A DNA stretch of 64,000 nt, taken from positions 62,001-126,000 of the forward strand of contig JAAEAF010001073.1 of assembly GCA_011037195.1 (NCBI GenBank), written 5' to 3'. Numbering within the stretch: position 1 is the first letter of the stretch; every line of letters starts with the position of its first letter. Both the position numbers and the translations under genes were made by a program. This DNA is from Triatoma infestans (Eukaryota; Arthropoda; Insecta; Hemiptera; Reduviidae). A model generated the notes under the pieces. The model was not told the DNA's origin. It worked only from the letters and a program-made list of their open reading frames with translations, and did not search any database. Below are positions 44,695-56,700 of this stretch, one piece after another.

Positions 44695-45370
44695 ACACAC
44701 ACAATTTTCTCTTACTCCAATTCACAAAATTATAATTTACAAATTTTATAGTTTCTGTACCAAATTTAATGAAATTCGTCGAAAACTGAAAAAAAAAAAA
44801 CTTCAGTAAAAGCGCACTTCCGCACTAGTTTTCAAAAGCGCACTAATTTTCTTGAAACTCGGAATTTTGGTCATCTATTCATTTCTAATTAATTTTGTTT
44901 AGATGATAGAATTGTATAATCAACTATGATAGCACTTTAGAGAAAAACATAACCCCACCCCTCCACTAAAACTGCCCTTAAATAAATTTTCCCAGAAAAA
45001 AATGTTTTAAGTAAAAGTTGTAGCTCTTTGTATGTTTAGTTTATATGGGAAGTTTCAAGAAAATCGTCGGAGCCATTTCTGAAAAAAAAATCGCAAAAAA
45101 GTAAAAAATAACTAGTAAAGTGGTACTTCCTAGTTAAGGAATTTTGAAAGATAACGTACTGTCAGATCCCATGGTGATACCTAAACGAAATATCATCTAC
45201 GGTTTGTCGTTTTTGAGCTATGCTGTTCACATACACACACACACCATTTGCTAAAAACCACTTTTTTGGGCTCAGGGGACCTCAAAACGGATATTTCCGG
45301 TGAAAACTCGATATCGAAAATTTGACACGATTACAATACTTCCTCTTACTAAGTGTAAGTAGTAAAAGTA
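44695..45370 (+). repeat. 660-bp TIR repeat, near full-length copy 2
   Basis: From TTTTCTCTTACTCCAATTCA to TACTTCCTCTTACTAAGTGT it follows copy 1 throughout, including CCATGGTGATACCTAAACG and TTTTTTGGGCTCAGGGGACC. The AC tract is shorter. Confidence 0.7.
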
Positions 45371-46681
45371 AAAATAAACTGAAATGGCACTTTAGAAGGA
45401 AGTCTGCTTCCCCAGAAAAATATTTCAAGTAAATGGAATATGTGTAATGCGCATATTTGCGATAAAATAACAAAAAAAAGAAATGAAAAATTTTTAGATC
45501 ATGATGGATTCAACAGCACGTAAACAGAAAGATATGTGCACGCTTTAAGCCTTACTATTTGTTAATATAAACGTCTTGAATTAATTAAAAAATTAATATT
45601 TTTACCTCTAATTCATATTTTTTTTAAAGATTAAATTAAATACAAGGTCAAATTTCTTCCATACATTCAACAATTTCATTTAAAATTGACATTTCTAAAA
45701 AAAAAGAAGTTAAGAAAATGAACTTTATACATTAAAGTAAAAAGGTAAATAAATAACTATACATCTTGAAATAATTACAGTAATATTTAAAAATATACAA
45801 ATACCAGTATATAAATATTACACCTTATAATTCTTCTTTTACATATATATATTTATATAATTTAGGAGTGTATATAATTTTTTCATTTGTATAAAATAAT
45901 TTTTTAATATTTGTAAACATTTGGCAGCAAATTAAAGAGAAAATAATATTAAAAAAAAAAAATACACATTTAATGTTAAAAAATAAGGAATTATTATATC
46001 ACTCTTCAACATATAAAAAATAAGTTAGATTTATATATATATACACAAAATAAAACTCATTTGTTACAAACTGTACGCAAATTAGCCTAAGTTTATTGTA
46101 TGCTTCTTTTTAATTTCAAATAATAATAATAATAATATATATAAGAGTATAGTGGTCAAGTTGGAAATGTATTCTCAGTATCTCAAAACTATATAATCAA
46201 TTCCTGGAAGTATATGCTTCCAGGCACATAATTAAATCGACTAAAATACTGCATTTTTTTTTTTTTTTTAGATATGATCAATTTGTGGAATAATCATGGC
46301 TTCTTACAAAATAGTTTATCAAACAATAGCCGATATGATGTTCACTTTTGGGTTTCATAAAGGAAATTGTTAACTCTATTCGATGTAGATATTTATACCA
46401 CATGATTTAAAAAAAAAAAAAATGCATTATAAATTAATATTCTGTATTAAAAAAAATCTGCTAAAATATATATAACTATTATCAAAGGATTAAAGATTTG
46501 AGCAGTTTTTTTTACTTTTTTTTTTTTTTTTATGCTGCAGTCAAAAGTACATGATATAAAAATAACAGATTATATACAAAATCTTAGTATTTTTGGCATT
46601 ATGGATATGTAAATGAGAAAAACGAGGAGGTTATGAAGCTAAATCTACTGTGCTTTAGAATAGAAGTTCCAGAGTAGATTA

Positions 46682-46878
46682 AGTAAAGTAATGCCTATTT
46701 TTTCAGGGCGGGCTTAACGTCCAACTACCAAATTAGGTGTCGTGGACGGGGGCGGAAGCACCTACTTTACTATTAACATTTTTTAAACAAATATAAAATT
46801 TAGTTATACGCTGGGACTCGAACTGGGGTCCTCCCACTTACAAGTCCATGCTCAAACCAATACACCAACACCCGCCCC
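46682..46878 (-). repeat. SINE family B, complete copy
   Basis: Bounded by a perfect 14-bp duplication TCCAGAGTAGATTA (46668-46681 and 46879-46892). On the minus strand the head is tRNA-like: GGCGGGTGTTGGTGTATTGG (A-box side) and CAGTTCGAGTCCCAG (B box). The 3' end reaches TAGTAAAGTAGGTGCTTCCG and CCTGAAAAAATAGGCATTAC. Confidence 0.82.
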
Positions 46879-47344
46879 TCCAGAGTAGATTATTTGACGG
46901 GGAAATCATCAACTGACAGGGCTTTTATTTTTGTTTCTCAATTTTTTTTTTATTTTTTTATTTTTTTAATAAAAACCCACCATTTGTTATGAATTTTTTG
47001 CTTATTAATTAACCCTACAACAACAAAAAAAAAAAAAAGGTTGGGATCTTTTATTACTGGATAGATAATAATGTCATTTCCAAAATCGGATTCTGGCCTT
47101 ATTATAGTTTTATCTGCATGCTCTCATTTACAGTTTTTATACATTTATTTTTTGTTATTTAAAGGACCTGCTTATGAGTTTCAATTACGCCAGCAACAAA
47201 AAAAAGACATCAGTTCGAAAAATTATTTAATAGGTTGGAATAAAATTGGTGACAAATATTTCCACATTTTTCTAATTAAATATTTTTACATGTTAAAAAA
47301 AACAAGGACATCCAATCGTAAGTGAACATCTTCAGCATGGCGAA

Positions 47345-47543
47345 TTAATTTATCATTTTATTATAATTTATTGTGGATTAATTGATTAGAATTTGTAATA
47401 CCTATAATTTTTTTTACACGATAACAGCACTTTAATTGTATTAATATTGTAGTGTTTGTAATGCTGTTACAATTATAGGTATTTTTTTAAAATTCTAATC
47501 ATTAATCCACATAAATTATGTACGGTAAATTGGTAAAATGATT
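47345..47543. repeat. Long AT-rich hairpin
   Basis: Arms of about 60 bp: TGTGGATTAATTGATTAGAA then TACCTATAA on the left, inverted on the right (TTATAGGTA, TTCTAATCATTAATCCACAT). The loop is about 75 bp. No target duplication identified. Confidence 0.65.
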
Positions 47544-47547
47544 ATTA

Positions 47548-48418
47548 TTGTTGGTTGGTTCTGCAGAGCTGGTGAGCATCAGAGATATTTTCCGTCACAG
47601 TCTTTTTGTGGTCATCGGCGTTCACCCATCAGGATGTTTTTTTGTCAAAACAGTGTGATAACACAGACTTGCACAGAGCAAACTTAGTTTAGTTAATACA
47701 GTGGTTTTTCGAAATGTTTCTGAGAGGGGTGTTGATAGCTGAGTGGGAAAACACATATTTCGGTCATTAAAGGGGCATATAGTTCCCTTTAAAATGAAAA
47801 TATCCAGCAAATGGGGTTGTGTAACTTAAACTATGTTTTTTTTAAAGGAGATTTACTTTGATAATTATTTACACATACTCTCCTACCATTTTATTTATTT
47901 ATTTATAACAGAGCGAAAGAACACTGTGTCAGCCGTGGGCTACTGTGAAATAGTTACTGACAACAAGAAATGATAAAAAATGAGCTGAATGATCCTAAGA
48001 CAGTATAGATAAATAAATATGTTGTTGAACAATTAATTAATCTATATAAGCAAGTTGTTTGATAATTATGTATTCCACTCCACATTTCATCTTCCATAAT
48101 CCACACACACACCATCCATGTACGCATGTATACTTAAATTTAGGTTCTTTACGGGGCCTAAATATAACAAGTCTAAACGAGCCTAAGTACAGACTGTTAT
48201 AGATATATCATTGAAAAATTATATAAGTGTGTTATCCAACCTTAATGTAACATACATTCCACATTAATTTTTTTTTTATTTTCTCGACTTGCATACATTA
48301 TTCACATATGTACACACTTAAAAGCTGTTTTGAACCAAATAGATTTAATTTTAGTTTAGATTGTGGGCGAACGCCCGAAACCGGTCGATGACCACAAAAA
48401 CAAACATGCTATCACGGA
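47548..48418. repeat. Foldback/hammerhead repeat, interrupted copy
   Basis: A left part (47548-47700: GGTTGGTTCTGCAGAGCTGG, TTTTTGTGGTCATCGGCGTT) and a right part (48365-48418: GGGCGAACGCCCGAAACCGG, GATGACCACAAAAA) are separated by about 660 bp of unrelated sequence. They may be one element split by an insertion. The right part lacks the CTGATGA half of the core. Confidence 0.6.
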
Positions 48419-51400
48419 ATCTGATGGGAAAAGGCTTAAGATAACCGCTTTTGGTAGAAACATCCCTTTTTTTTATCAAGTAAAAATATACAATTAAAAA
48501 AGAAGTTATTCGTCATCAATTTTATCCCAACAAGGAATTAAATATCTGACTCTCGTCATCAATCTTACCTGAACAATTATTATTTAATGCGTTTCTAATT
48601 TATAAATAAATATTGTACAGCATTATAGCATGGATAATATAAGAGAATGATTTCTTTTTTACTAAAACTCGATATTATTCGACTATCAACTCTTTATCAG
48701 GACCTATTTACAATACGATCCTGGAAGGAAAATATTGTATGTATGCGAACGAATCGCCGAGGGAAAATATTTTCCTAGTAAAGCTCAATTCATATTTATG
48801 TTTGAACGTTCAAACCTGAAACAGAGACTGTTTCTGTATTTTATATAGTGTTGTATATGTTTAAATTCAAAGAATAAGTTTTCCATAATAGCCTCCTTTA
48901 TTCTGTGACCTTCTTTAGAAGTTTGCCAATCATCTTTAAAAGGCATTGTGTGTAATCGGTTTTGAAATAAAATGTAAAGTAATCTATGGACTAAATTTAA
49001 ACGATTCTTAACTGAACAATTATTGATATTATTACTTAATAATATCCATAAATAATTATATAATAAAAATTGTTAATAAACGATTTATTTTTTGCATGTT
49101 TATAATCGTGATATGCACACACAATATAAACATAAATGTTAATTGGTTAGCAGTTGGCGATATTTGTCAATAATGTTTTCTACAATGGTTAGCAGCAAAA
49201 AAAATATATGATAATTATTAATAATTGTTTAGAAAAAATAGTTTATATCATCCCCAATTTAATTGTAGTTCTTATTTACTTCAAAACATATAATATACCT
49301 TCTTAGAACTCCGACAAAACAACTTTCATGCCATCATAGATATGAAGGTCACTCTGTAAACATTTTCTATATCCGCTGCCCCCTAAAAAAAATTGTAATG
49401 TATGCACGAACTAATCAACGATATCACACTAGTTATCAAGATATCCTGGCGATTAGCGAACGTCTGAAATCAGTTCCGATGAGCAGCACAAAATAAAACG
49501 AGGTTATTTCGAAAAATATTTTGATGTTTTACAGCATTGCGGACCAAATAATTCATTCAAATTAATTCGAGATTACTAAAGAATTTATAAATCTTGATAT
49601 TTTCAACTAAAAAACAAAACAAAAACAAAAAACACCAAATAAACGAAAAATTTTTTTTAGACATAATTTCTTTTGTGTTAGGAATTTTTTAAATTTCCAA
49701 ATTATAAAAATTCCATAAATTTCATCTTCAATCTTTAAAATATGCTATACATTTCTCAGGTTTACAAAAAATATACTTTTTTTTTTCACTTTCTTTTTTC
49801 TACTTTATGAGATCACAGAATCCCTAATCGATCTTACTAATCGATATTTTAGTAAGCCTTTCATTTCAACATTATAGTAATGAGCATACTGTATGTTATT
49901 TAAAAATAATTAAAAAAAAAAAAATAAAAAAATGTAAATGTCCTTTTTTTTCTATTTTAACTACTGTAATTATTTTTTAAAAATTAATCAATCTTTTGAT
50001 AACAACTTCACAAAACAGTTATGGTTACAGTCTGGTAAAAAATTTAAGTAGTGATATATTCCCCCCCCCCATATTTTAATTTTATATTTCTTCTGCTTAA
50101 AAAATATTGGGCTGTTTTGAACTTTGATTATCTAAAATCTACTGAATGAACATCAATAAAAATTATGAATATCCCCCATAGGACTAGATACATATACGAA
50201 ACAAACTTGATAAGATTTAAATGAATTGAAACTATTTGAATTTTTGGATTTAATTTATAAAAAAAAATAAGCATTAATCTTGAATTTTTTTTTTTTTTTT
50301 TTTGATTTAAAGTTAATGTATGATATGGAAAAAAAGTTAATACATATTTTTAATACATTTGTTTTTTTCCTTTTCGAAATATTTTTTGCAAATTAAAAAA
50401 TAAATAAAATAAAATGTTAATTATTGAAGAATTTATTGATTTATTTTAATAATTTATAATACCTTCATTTATTAATATAAATAATTAAATGGCCAAGTTA
50501 TCACTATTAATGAAAGATTTATCACTAGTGGAGAAAAAAAAAAAAAAAACCATACCTAGGAAAAGCCAAGGTGAAACCCCTTAAAAAAAAAATTAAATTC
50601 AAATTGTTAAATTTAACCTAACATAAATAATTTGTTATCAATAGCGCCCAAAACTGCGCTGTAATAAATTACATTAAATTGTCGTATATTGCGGTAATAA
50701 ATGAATCCTGAAAATAAATAAAAGAAGCCTCAAAATAAGATTTTTATTTCCCTTTTTAAATATCTAGATCAGTAGGTCCTCGTGCCAAAAAAAAAAGAAG
50801 AAAATAACCATAACGCAAGTCAAAATATAAGTATATATATTTGCGTATTCGGAAACAAAAAAAATTATTCAAGTTATTTTTAAATATAAAGAGATGCTCT
50901 AATTATTTGGAGATGTTAGAAATATGAAGTAAAAATGAATAATATATATGCAAACAATTTTTAAAACTTAAAATAAAATTATTAATTTACATAAAAAGAA
51001 TTTTATAAGTTTAATTATTAACTGAGAACTTTATTACTTGTGAAATATAGCAAGTTATAATTTTCATTTATTTTTTTCTCTCTTTGCTTGCATCCTCTGA
51101 TCTCCTTAATCATTTACATCTCTTTATTTTATTTTTTTTTTTTAATAAAAGCTATTTGCTAGAACGTCAAAATCGTCTATTCTTATCAAATTTGAGTCAG
51201 GTATTATAGGTATTAAGAGATAATTTGAAACTAAATAAAAATTAATATCAAGAACCACGGTAGACTCTACAAAGAACCACTGGCCTAGATTTTCTGACTA
51301 AAATAATTATATAGTTACCAATTATTATGAACGCATACAACATATTATACTATCGTTATATAAAAAAATCACAATTTATGAAATCATTGTTTTTGTGGGT

Positions 51401-51596
51401 AACGAATGAATAATAGAAAAAAAAAACCACATTTAATCATTTATTGCCGCATTATAATGAATTAGGAATATAGTATCACCATTAGTTTATTATAGCCCTT
51501 TATTTAAAATTTCAGTTCAGAAGATAGTTATTTATAGAATTTTAAATTTAGTTACCTAGTTGAAATAAAAGTGCGTTAAAATTTATTTATTTATTT

Positions 51597-51769
51597 TTAA
51601 ACTTGCAACTGATCTGCTTCTGGAGCCATTGCATAGTGCTGCCTTCTAAGTGCAGCTAATCTTGATCTTTCTTGTTCCAGAGAATTCTCTAATTCTAATA
51701 CTTTTACTTGAGCTTCCATTTCTAACCTCTTTACATTGTAAGGTGTAAGATCAGACACATCGAAATCAT
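51597..51769 (-). CDS. Hip1: Hip1 last exon
   Basis: Acceptor TTATGTTTAG; 173 nt to TAA at 51599-51597. It encodes the C-terminal helix of the I/LWEQ module and tail QHYAMAPEADQLQV. Confidence 0.9.
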
Positions 51770-54700
51770 CTAAACATAAATTTTTTTTATTATATTACAA
51801 TGAATTAAATAAACCAGTTTTGATATTAAAATCATAAACTTGAACTAATCGACCAAGCAAGAAGTAGAATTATTTCATTTGTTAGAAAAATTAGCTTGGG
51901 TCAGATTATCTTTAAAATAAAGCGAAAATGTGAATCCTACTAGCTAGATAAGATATGCTACATTACCTGATTGCTCTACAAGCTGAACACAAGCTTTTGC
52001 TGTTGTAAGTACGCCAGCAGTTGCTTGAGTAACACCTTTAGAAGCATTAGTCAATTCATATAATGAATTTGAACCATATTTAGCCTTTACTTTGCTTGCA
52101 GCAACCAATTGGGCAGTACTGGCTGAAATACCGTGAACTGCTGCTATAACCATCTCAATTTTACCTCCACCTCCGCTAACCACTTCATCAGCAGCTTCTC
52201 TAAATAAAAATAAATATAGATTGATTAATTAATTATAAGCAAATTAATCGAAAAGCCGGCATAAATTATTATATATATCAAATGTGGAATGGTGTGACTG
52301 TTTTGGAAACAAAAATACAAATTATAAAACTTACAGAAGATATGTAGCTCCCATTGCCACTGCTTTGGCTGCAGATATCAGTCCTTCCGTCCACTGATGA
52401 TTCCTTGCATAGAATTCCTTAACACTAGCTGTACCCTAGGGGCAAGAAATAACAAGATTTTTTAATATAAATCTTATAAAATATGGGCTTTTGATTTTCC
52501 AAAGAAAGTTATGGTCGGAAAAGTCAGATCTTCAATTTTACGCAACATTCTATTTTATTACTATAACTAAAAATCATTTACCTTGCCGTGTGCAACTATC
52601 TCAGCTTGTAAAATTCGTGATTTCTGAATAAGTATTTTAATAGCTTGCATCAATCCAGTGCATGAATCCAATATTTTTTCGCTGACTTCGAGTTTTATAC
52701 CAGAATCTGCCTGACGAGATTGTGTCAACATTTCCTATTGAATGAAATGATAATCAAAAATGTTAATATTATTGAATATCCTTTTCTTGATCTTATATTA
52801 GTAATAATACAGCGATTTTGTGAACTTTTTTTGAGCAAAAAGATAAAAAGTTCGAAACAATTAGCAATACTTTATTTTTTTGTTGATAAATTTTCAATTT
52901 AATGGAAAAACTGAAGATTACCTCAATTTTCTTTGCAGCTTCCTCAATAGCTTTGTCCATGGCTGCTAATTCAGATTCCACAAGGTCTCCAACAGAAACT
53001 GAGCTAGCCTGAAGTGAGGATTGTAAACTGGCAATCATACTCACTAAGTCAGCAATTGATTTTTTCATTGATGTAATATTGACTGAAGAATCCACTCTAC
53101 AATCGGACAACACTTTCATACATTCTTCACCAACCTCTTTACATTTCGATCCCATACCTTCATAATATAATTTAATAGATTAGGTTTTCTTAAATATGAA
53201 AAGTTACTTGTAAAAGTTACTTAAAAAAAGAGCAAAACGCAAAGAATTAACTGGATACTAACGTTCTCCAAATTCAATATTTGGGGATGTATTTGAAGTG
53301 GCTTTGCCGAAAAGTACAAAATCTGCAGTCCCATGAGCTAACCTAATTATGTTTTCTAAGGTAACTTTGTCTTGTAAATAAAGAAGGCAAGCGTCTAATC
53401 CTTCAGCCAGAGATGTAAAATAATCTACGAGAAAAATACAAGAAGAATAATATAAGAAAATACGAGAAAAATGAGGAGTTAGTATGAAACTGAAATTGAA
53501 AAAAAAACAAACAATTATTTGTTGTGAATTTGGTGTAAATAATGAGAAATACACGTAAGTACCTTCTCTTTCAATGAGGTGACTAATTAAGTTTACTGGT
53601 ATTAAACCAATGAGTGACTTTTAGGTAGTTAAGATTTTTTTCAATTTCCGATTTGATAAAAGTAAGCAATGCGCTCAAAATTATGATTTTTCTGAAGGTA
53701 TAGATTTTGAGACTTCTTTGTCCGAAAATAATATTCAAATATGACATTTTTTTTTATTTATTCTTTTTAAGGCGCTTCAGCATCAATGGTCATTAGCGCC
53801 CGGAGCCTTCTCAGTGCCTTGCCGGCGTCCGGACAGTGTTCTCTCGCTACAGACAACACTGTCCCTCACCGAACAGTGAGCTGTAGACGCTCCTAGGAAG
53901 AAAAAATCTAAGGGTAGCACTGGACTCGAACCTGCGACTTCCGAGTGGGGGTCCAACGTGCTAACCACTTAGCTAATACCTCCCCTAAATGTGACATCAT
54001 CAGAGTTAATACTTCAATATTCAAAGGACTGACGCGAGACGCGAATATGTTTGTTAAAAATGATAAATTGGTTAACTGACCGAAGTAAATTAGCGTACTT
54101 TTTTTAAGGGAAGGCCATTTGGTTTCTTTCTCGTAACTTCTCGTTGGTAGGAGCTCTGGAAGAACTTGAGGGCGCCGCCGATATAGGCGAGGCCTAAAGA
54201 TAAACCTATTTGTATGAAGACAAAGAAGAACCCGGGCCAAACGGTGAAAAGTGTGTTGATAAAAGAACAATAAGAATTGAAAGTCGGCAAATATGATATA
54301 TATGAGGTTACAAATTGCTAAATTCCACTTTAGTGTTTGATTAAATATGTTAGCTAATTAGTACTTAATTTCCATGTCTAGAAGTTGATAGCAACTAACT
54401 TAATTAAAGCTGAATTAGTCAAAGAGCCTCAAATGTCTGTTGTTTATATTATTACTTATCAGAAATATCAAATCTGGAATAGTGGGACTGGGTTTGGAAA
54501 CAAAAATGAAAATTATAAAACTTATAGAAGATATGTAGCTCCCATTGCCACTGCTTATACATATATGCCGGGAACTTAAATATCTGGGAGGTCTGGTGAC
54601 CGAGCAGTATGAAATAAGCGATGAAATTATAGCTAGAATAGCACGCGAACCGATGGTTTCATGGCCTACAAAATGTCTTTCGATTCAGAACACTGTCTAA

Positions 54701-55977
54701 TAATATTAAAGTGCAATGTATACATTCTTATTAAAACCGGTAGTCACATATGCGTGTGAAACTTGGGTCTTGGTGAAGAGCAAAGAAAGTATACTAAATG
54801 AAAGAGAAATCTTTCGATAAATTTTTGGCCCTGTGTGTGCCTATGGAGAATAAGGACAAATGATGAGCTTCGAGCTCTATTAATCAGCCGAATATTATTA
54901 GGAGATGTTGATGGGATGGAGCTAGAATGCTTTCCTCGCAAATTGCTCTATGGAAAATCAGGCGGTGGTCAGAGAAAGGAACGCCCGACGTGCGTTGGGC
55001 TGGATGATGTAGTCGGGCCTGGCGCAACTTTGAGTGAGCGCCGACTGAAAGAATGGCGAAATATCTGTGAGGAAGCTTTGATCCTTGGAGGACTATAGCG
55101 CTGGAGAGAAGAAGAAGAAAATTCAATTAGACTGATTGTCTAATGAAATCAAATGAAAGTCATTTACTTACCTATTGAACAAGTGGCAGAAGAAAAGGCA
55201 GGATTGTCAACTTCATGTACTGCGTTCTTCACAATATTATGCGATTCGCTTATTACCTTATCTGAAACAAAAAATATATATATACATATACATATGGAAA
55301 AAGGATATTTATTTTATGAAAAATCGTAAGAGTAAATGTAAGATGAATACATATCATCTTAGAATTTCATGTGTATTATGAAATTATTCCAATTAAAGTC
55401 AATATAATTTTCAGTCTCAACGTTCACTCCTCTCCTACCCTAAAGAGCTCCTGAAGAAGGGCACCAATGGTACCCGAAACGTAGAGCAACAAAGAATTCT
55501 TTTTCTTTAAAAACTCCTCTGGCCACTGCCGTACAAACATCTCATTGTAATTTTATACTTTTTATTCAATAGTTACCAGTTTGAATTTTTAAAAATTCTT
55601 GTCCATCCCTAAGTTCTTTATTCATCATCTGTATTCTAACATCCAAATCTTCTTTCTGAGATAGCAAGTCTTGAACTTCACTCTCTTTCTGGCACTTCTC
55701 TTTAGTAACAAAATCTAGTCTGGATTCTAAAGCCTAGTAAAAAAAATATTAATAATAAATTTAATTAACATTTTCGTTCTTAAACAGTAAAACCTTCAAA
55801 GTTTTTAAAAATAATAAAAAATAATTAACTGAATATTACTTGATTTTGTTCTGTGGCAGCATCTGCAGACGCTTGTAGAGTGATAAGCTCTTGCGCTAAT
55901 TCTTCCAATTTAGCTTTTTCATTAGCATCCAGTTCGTGATTCTTCATTATCAATAGCTGTTTGTCAACATCCGCTTT
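51597..55977 (-). CDS. Hip1: HIP1/HIP1R homologue, C-terminal half (9 exons)
   Basis: HIP1-family proteins link clathrin coats and membrane phosphoinositides to actin during endocytosis. Nine minus-strand exons (55977-55840, 55733-55577, 55261-55172, 53424-53263, 53157-52922, 52734-52582, 52435-52335, 52199-51967, 51769-51597) join in consistent phases to 480 codons and TAA. The first two encode a charged coiled coil (KADVDKQLLIMKNHELDANE), as in the central rod. The rest is the talin-like I/LWEQ (THATCH) actin-binding module: LAEGLDACLLYLQDKV, SVKEFYARNHQWTEGLISAA, KIEMVIAAVHGISASTAQLV, GVTQATAGVLTTAKACVQLV, and the final helix LTPYNVKRLEMEAQVKVLEL with the usual short tail. The N-terminal ANTH domain is missing and must lie right of the window; I see no further exon in 55978-64000. 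Intron 53425-55171 carries a SINE, a LINE fragment and a decayed exon duplicate. Confidence 0.92.
51967..52199 (-). CDS. Hip1: Hip1 exon, I/LWEQ core
   Basis: Acceptor TTTATTTAG, donor GTAATG; 233 nt with EAADEVVSGGGGKIEMVIAA and KVKAKYGSNSLYELTNASKG, the family's most conserved block. Confidence 0.92.
52335..52435 (-). CDS. Hip1: Hip1 exon, I/LWEQ
   Basis: Acceptor TTGCCCCTAG, donor GTAAGT; 101 nt encoding GTASVKEFYARNHQWTEGLI and SAAKAVAMGATYLL. Confidence 0.92.
52582..52734 (-). CDS. Hip1: Hip1 exon, I/LWEQ
   Basis: Acceptor CATTCAATAG, donor GTAAAT; 51 codons in phase 0, EMLTQSRQADSGIKLEVSEK and LMQAIKILIQKSRILQAEIV. Confidence 0.9.
52922..53157 (-). CDS. Hip1: Hip1 exon
   Basis: Acceptor TTATGAAG, donor GTAATC; 236 nt encoding MGSKCKEVGEECMKVLSDCR and a helical, Ser/Ala-rich continuation ending EEAAKKIE. 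Confidence 0.88.
53263..53424 (-). CDS. Hip1: Hip1 exon
   Basis: Acceptor TTCTCGTAG, donor GTTAGT; 162 nt encoding YFTSLAEGLDACLLYLQDKV and LENIIRLAHGTADFVLFGKA. Confidence 0.88.
53748..53986 (-). repeat. SINE family A, complete copy (minus)
   Basis: Flanked by an 11-bp duplication with one mismatch (AAATATGACAT 53737-53747, AAATGTGACAT 53987-53997). The minus strand begins with a tRNA-like head, TATTAGCTAAGTGGTTAGCA and CAGGTTCGAGTCCAG, and ends with the shared GCTCACTGTTCGGTGAGGGA and GGAGACGCTCC-type body. Confidence 0.82.
54451..54556 (-). pseudogene. Decayed duplicate of part of a Hip1 exon and its intron
   Basis: The 54451-54556 stretch closely matches 52260-52364, covering the intron side (AAATTATAAAACTTA) and the first 30 or so bases of the 52335-52435 exon (AGAAGATATGTAGCTCCCAT, TGCCACTGCTT). 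The donor on the minus strand has changed from GTAAGT to ATAAGT, so it is not a usable exon copy. Similarity stops abruptly where the LINE fragment begins. Confidence 0.8.
54560..55115 (+). mobile_element. RTE-like LINE 3' fragment, broken
   Basis: The plus strand keeps pieces of the reverse transcriptase C-terminus: KYLGGLVTEQYEISDEIIAR (54589 on), KPVVTYACETWVL-like sequence near 54733-54772, WRIRTNDELRALL (54844) and the end LKEWRNICEEALILGGL (55045-55095). The WRIRTN and R--W motifs are typical of RTE/CR1-type elements. Frames change several times. It ends in a GAAGAAGAAGAAAA tail. Confidence 0.75.
55172..55261 (-). CDS. Hip1: Hip1 exon
   Basis: Acceptor TTGTTTCAG, donor GTAAGT; 90 nt encoding KVISESHNIVKNAVHEVDNP and AFSSATCSI; phases match both neighbours. 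Confidence 0.85.
55447..55487 (+). ncRNA. Hammerhead-ribozyme-like motif (candidate)
   Basis: In order: GCTC (55447-55450), CTGAAGA (55451-55457), one extra A, a stem II (GGGCACC/GGTACCC, one mismatch), GAAA (55476-55479), the palindrome ACGT, cleavage triplet GTA and GAGC (55484-55487). GCTC and GAGC are exact complements and would form stem I. The four-base palindromic stem III suggests pairing as a dimer, as described for hammerheads of Penelope-like elements. Activity is untested; the extra base before stem II is a deviation. Confidence 0.5.
55577..55733 (-). CDS. Hip1: Hip1 exon, coiled coil
   Basis: Acceptor TTTTACTAG, donor GTAACT; 157 nt encoding a charged helix, ALESRLDFVTKEKCQKESEV and QMMNKELRDGQEFLKIQT. 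Confidence 0.85.
55840..55977 (-). CDS. Hip1: Hip1 exon, coiled coil (most upstream seen)
   Basis: Acceptor TTTATGAAG (weak pyrimidine tract), donor GTAATA; 46 codons in phase 0, KADVDKQLLIMKNHELDANE to ASADAATEQNQ. Confidence 0.8.
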
Positions 55978-56700
55978 CTTCATAAAATGCAAAATTAAGC
56001 ACATATATTAAACTTGATAGAATATTTCTGTAATGAAATTACTAAAGAGCTTAGCTCTCTCTATACAAATTAAAGCTAAATTGTTGAAGTTGCATAAACT
56101 TTTAAAGGCAGCTAAGCAGCAATATATATATATAATTTGCTTTAATGTGTCTTTGAACTTAATTAATAGACCTAGAAACGAGGAACTGCTGATTACCATT
56201 TTTAATAAAAGAAAAAACAAGCTGGTCTAATACTTTAATTTTAGGATTTACCTTATATTTCCTTATCTTCAATAATAAAAACTTTAAGGTATTCACCTTA
56301 TACGGTATTCAATAAGTAACGAGACAAATCGCTGTAGCTCTCAAAAACGATTTATTTAACCAATACAAAACTTTGGCTCCTTTTCAACAGAGTCCCCAGC
56401 AACATTTATACACTTGTCCCATCGTTCTTCTAATTTGTGAATGCCTCTGGCTTAAAATTCTTTGGGTTGATCTCGAAGTCACTTTTGCACCTGATTTTTA
56501 ACTTCTTCATTGGATTGAAAATGTTTCCCACGTACAGGCTCTTTAACGGGTGCAAACAAATGGAAGTCCGATGGGGCGAGGTTGGTGCTGTAGGAGAGAT
56601 GTGGAAGGATCTACCACCCCATTTTTTGAAGTGTTTCTTGAGTTAACCGTGCCGTGTGTAGGCGCGCGTTGTCATGGAGCAAAATCACGCCTTTAGTAGT

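Larger units (their letters stand above)
42800..51596. other. Intergenic region rich in repeats
   Basis: It contains two hairpins (43559-43670, 47345-47543), 660-bp repeats (43740-44055, 44695-45370), a SINE-B copy (46682-46878) and an interrupted foldback repeat (47548-48418). The interval 48430-51580 is plain AT-rich sequence with no gene seen, apart from a weak foldback relic near 49430-49520. Confidence 0.6.

Noticed and set aside
44444..44809. 121-codon plus-strand open frame
   Set aside because: It spans A runs and the start of a 660-bp repeat; no domain and no splice or start context.
53908..54290. Minus-strand open frames of 120 and 66 codons
   Set aside because: They run through the SINE-A head and the following intron; composition and lack of motifs argue against coding.
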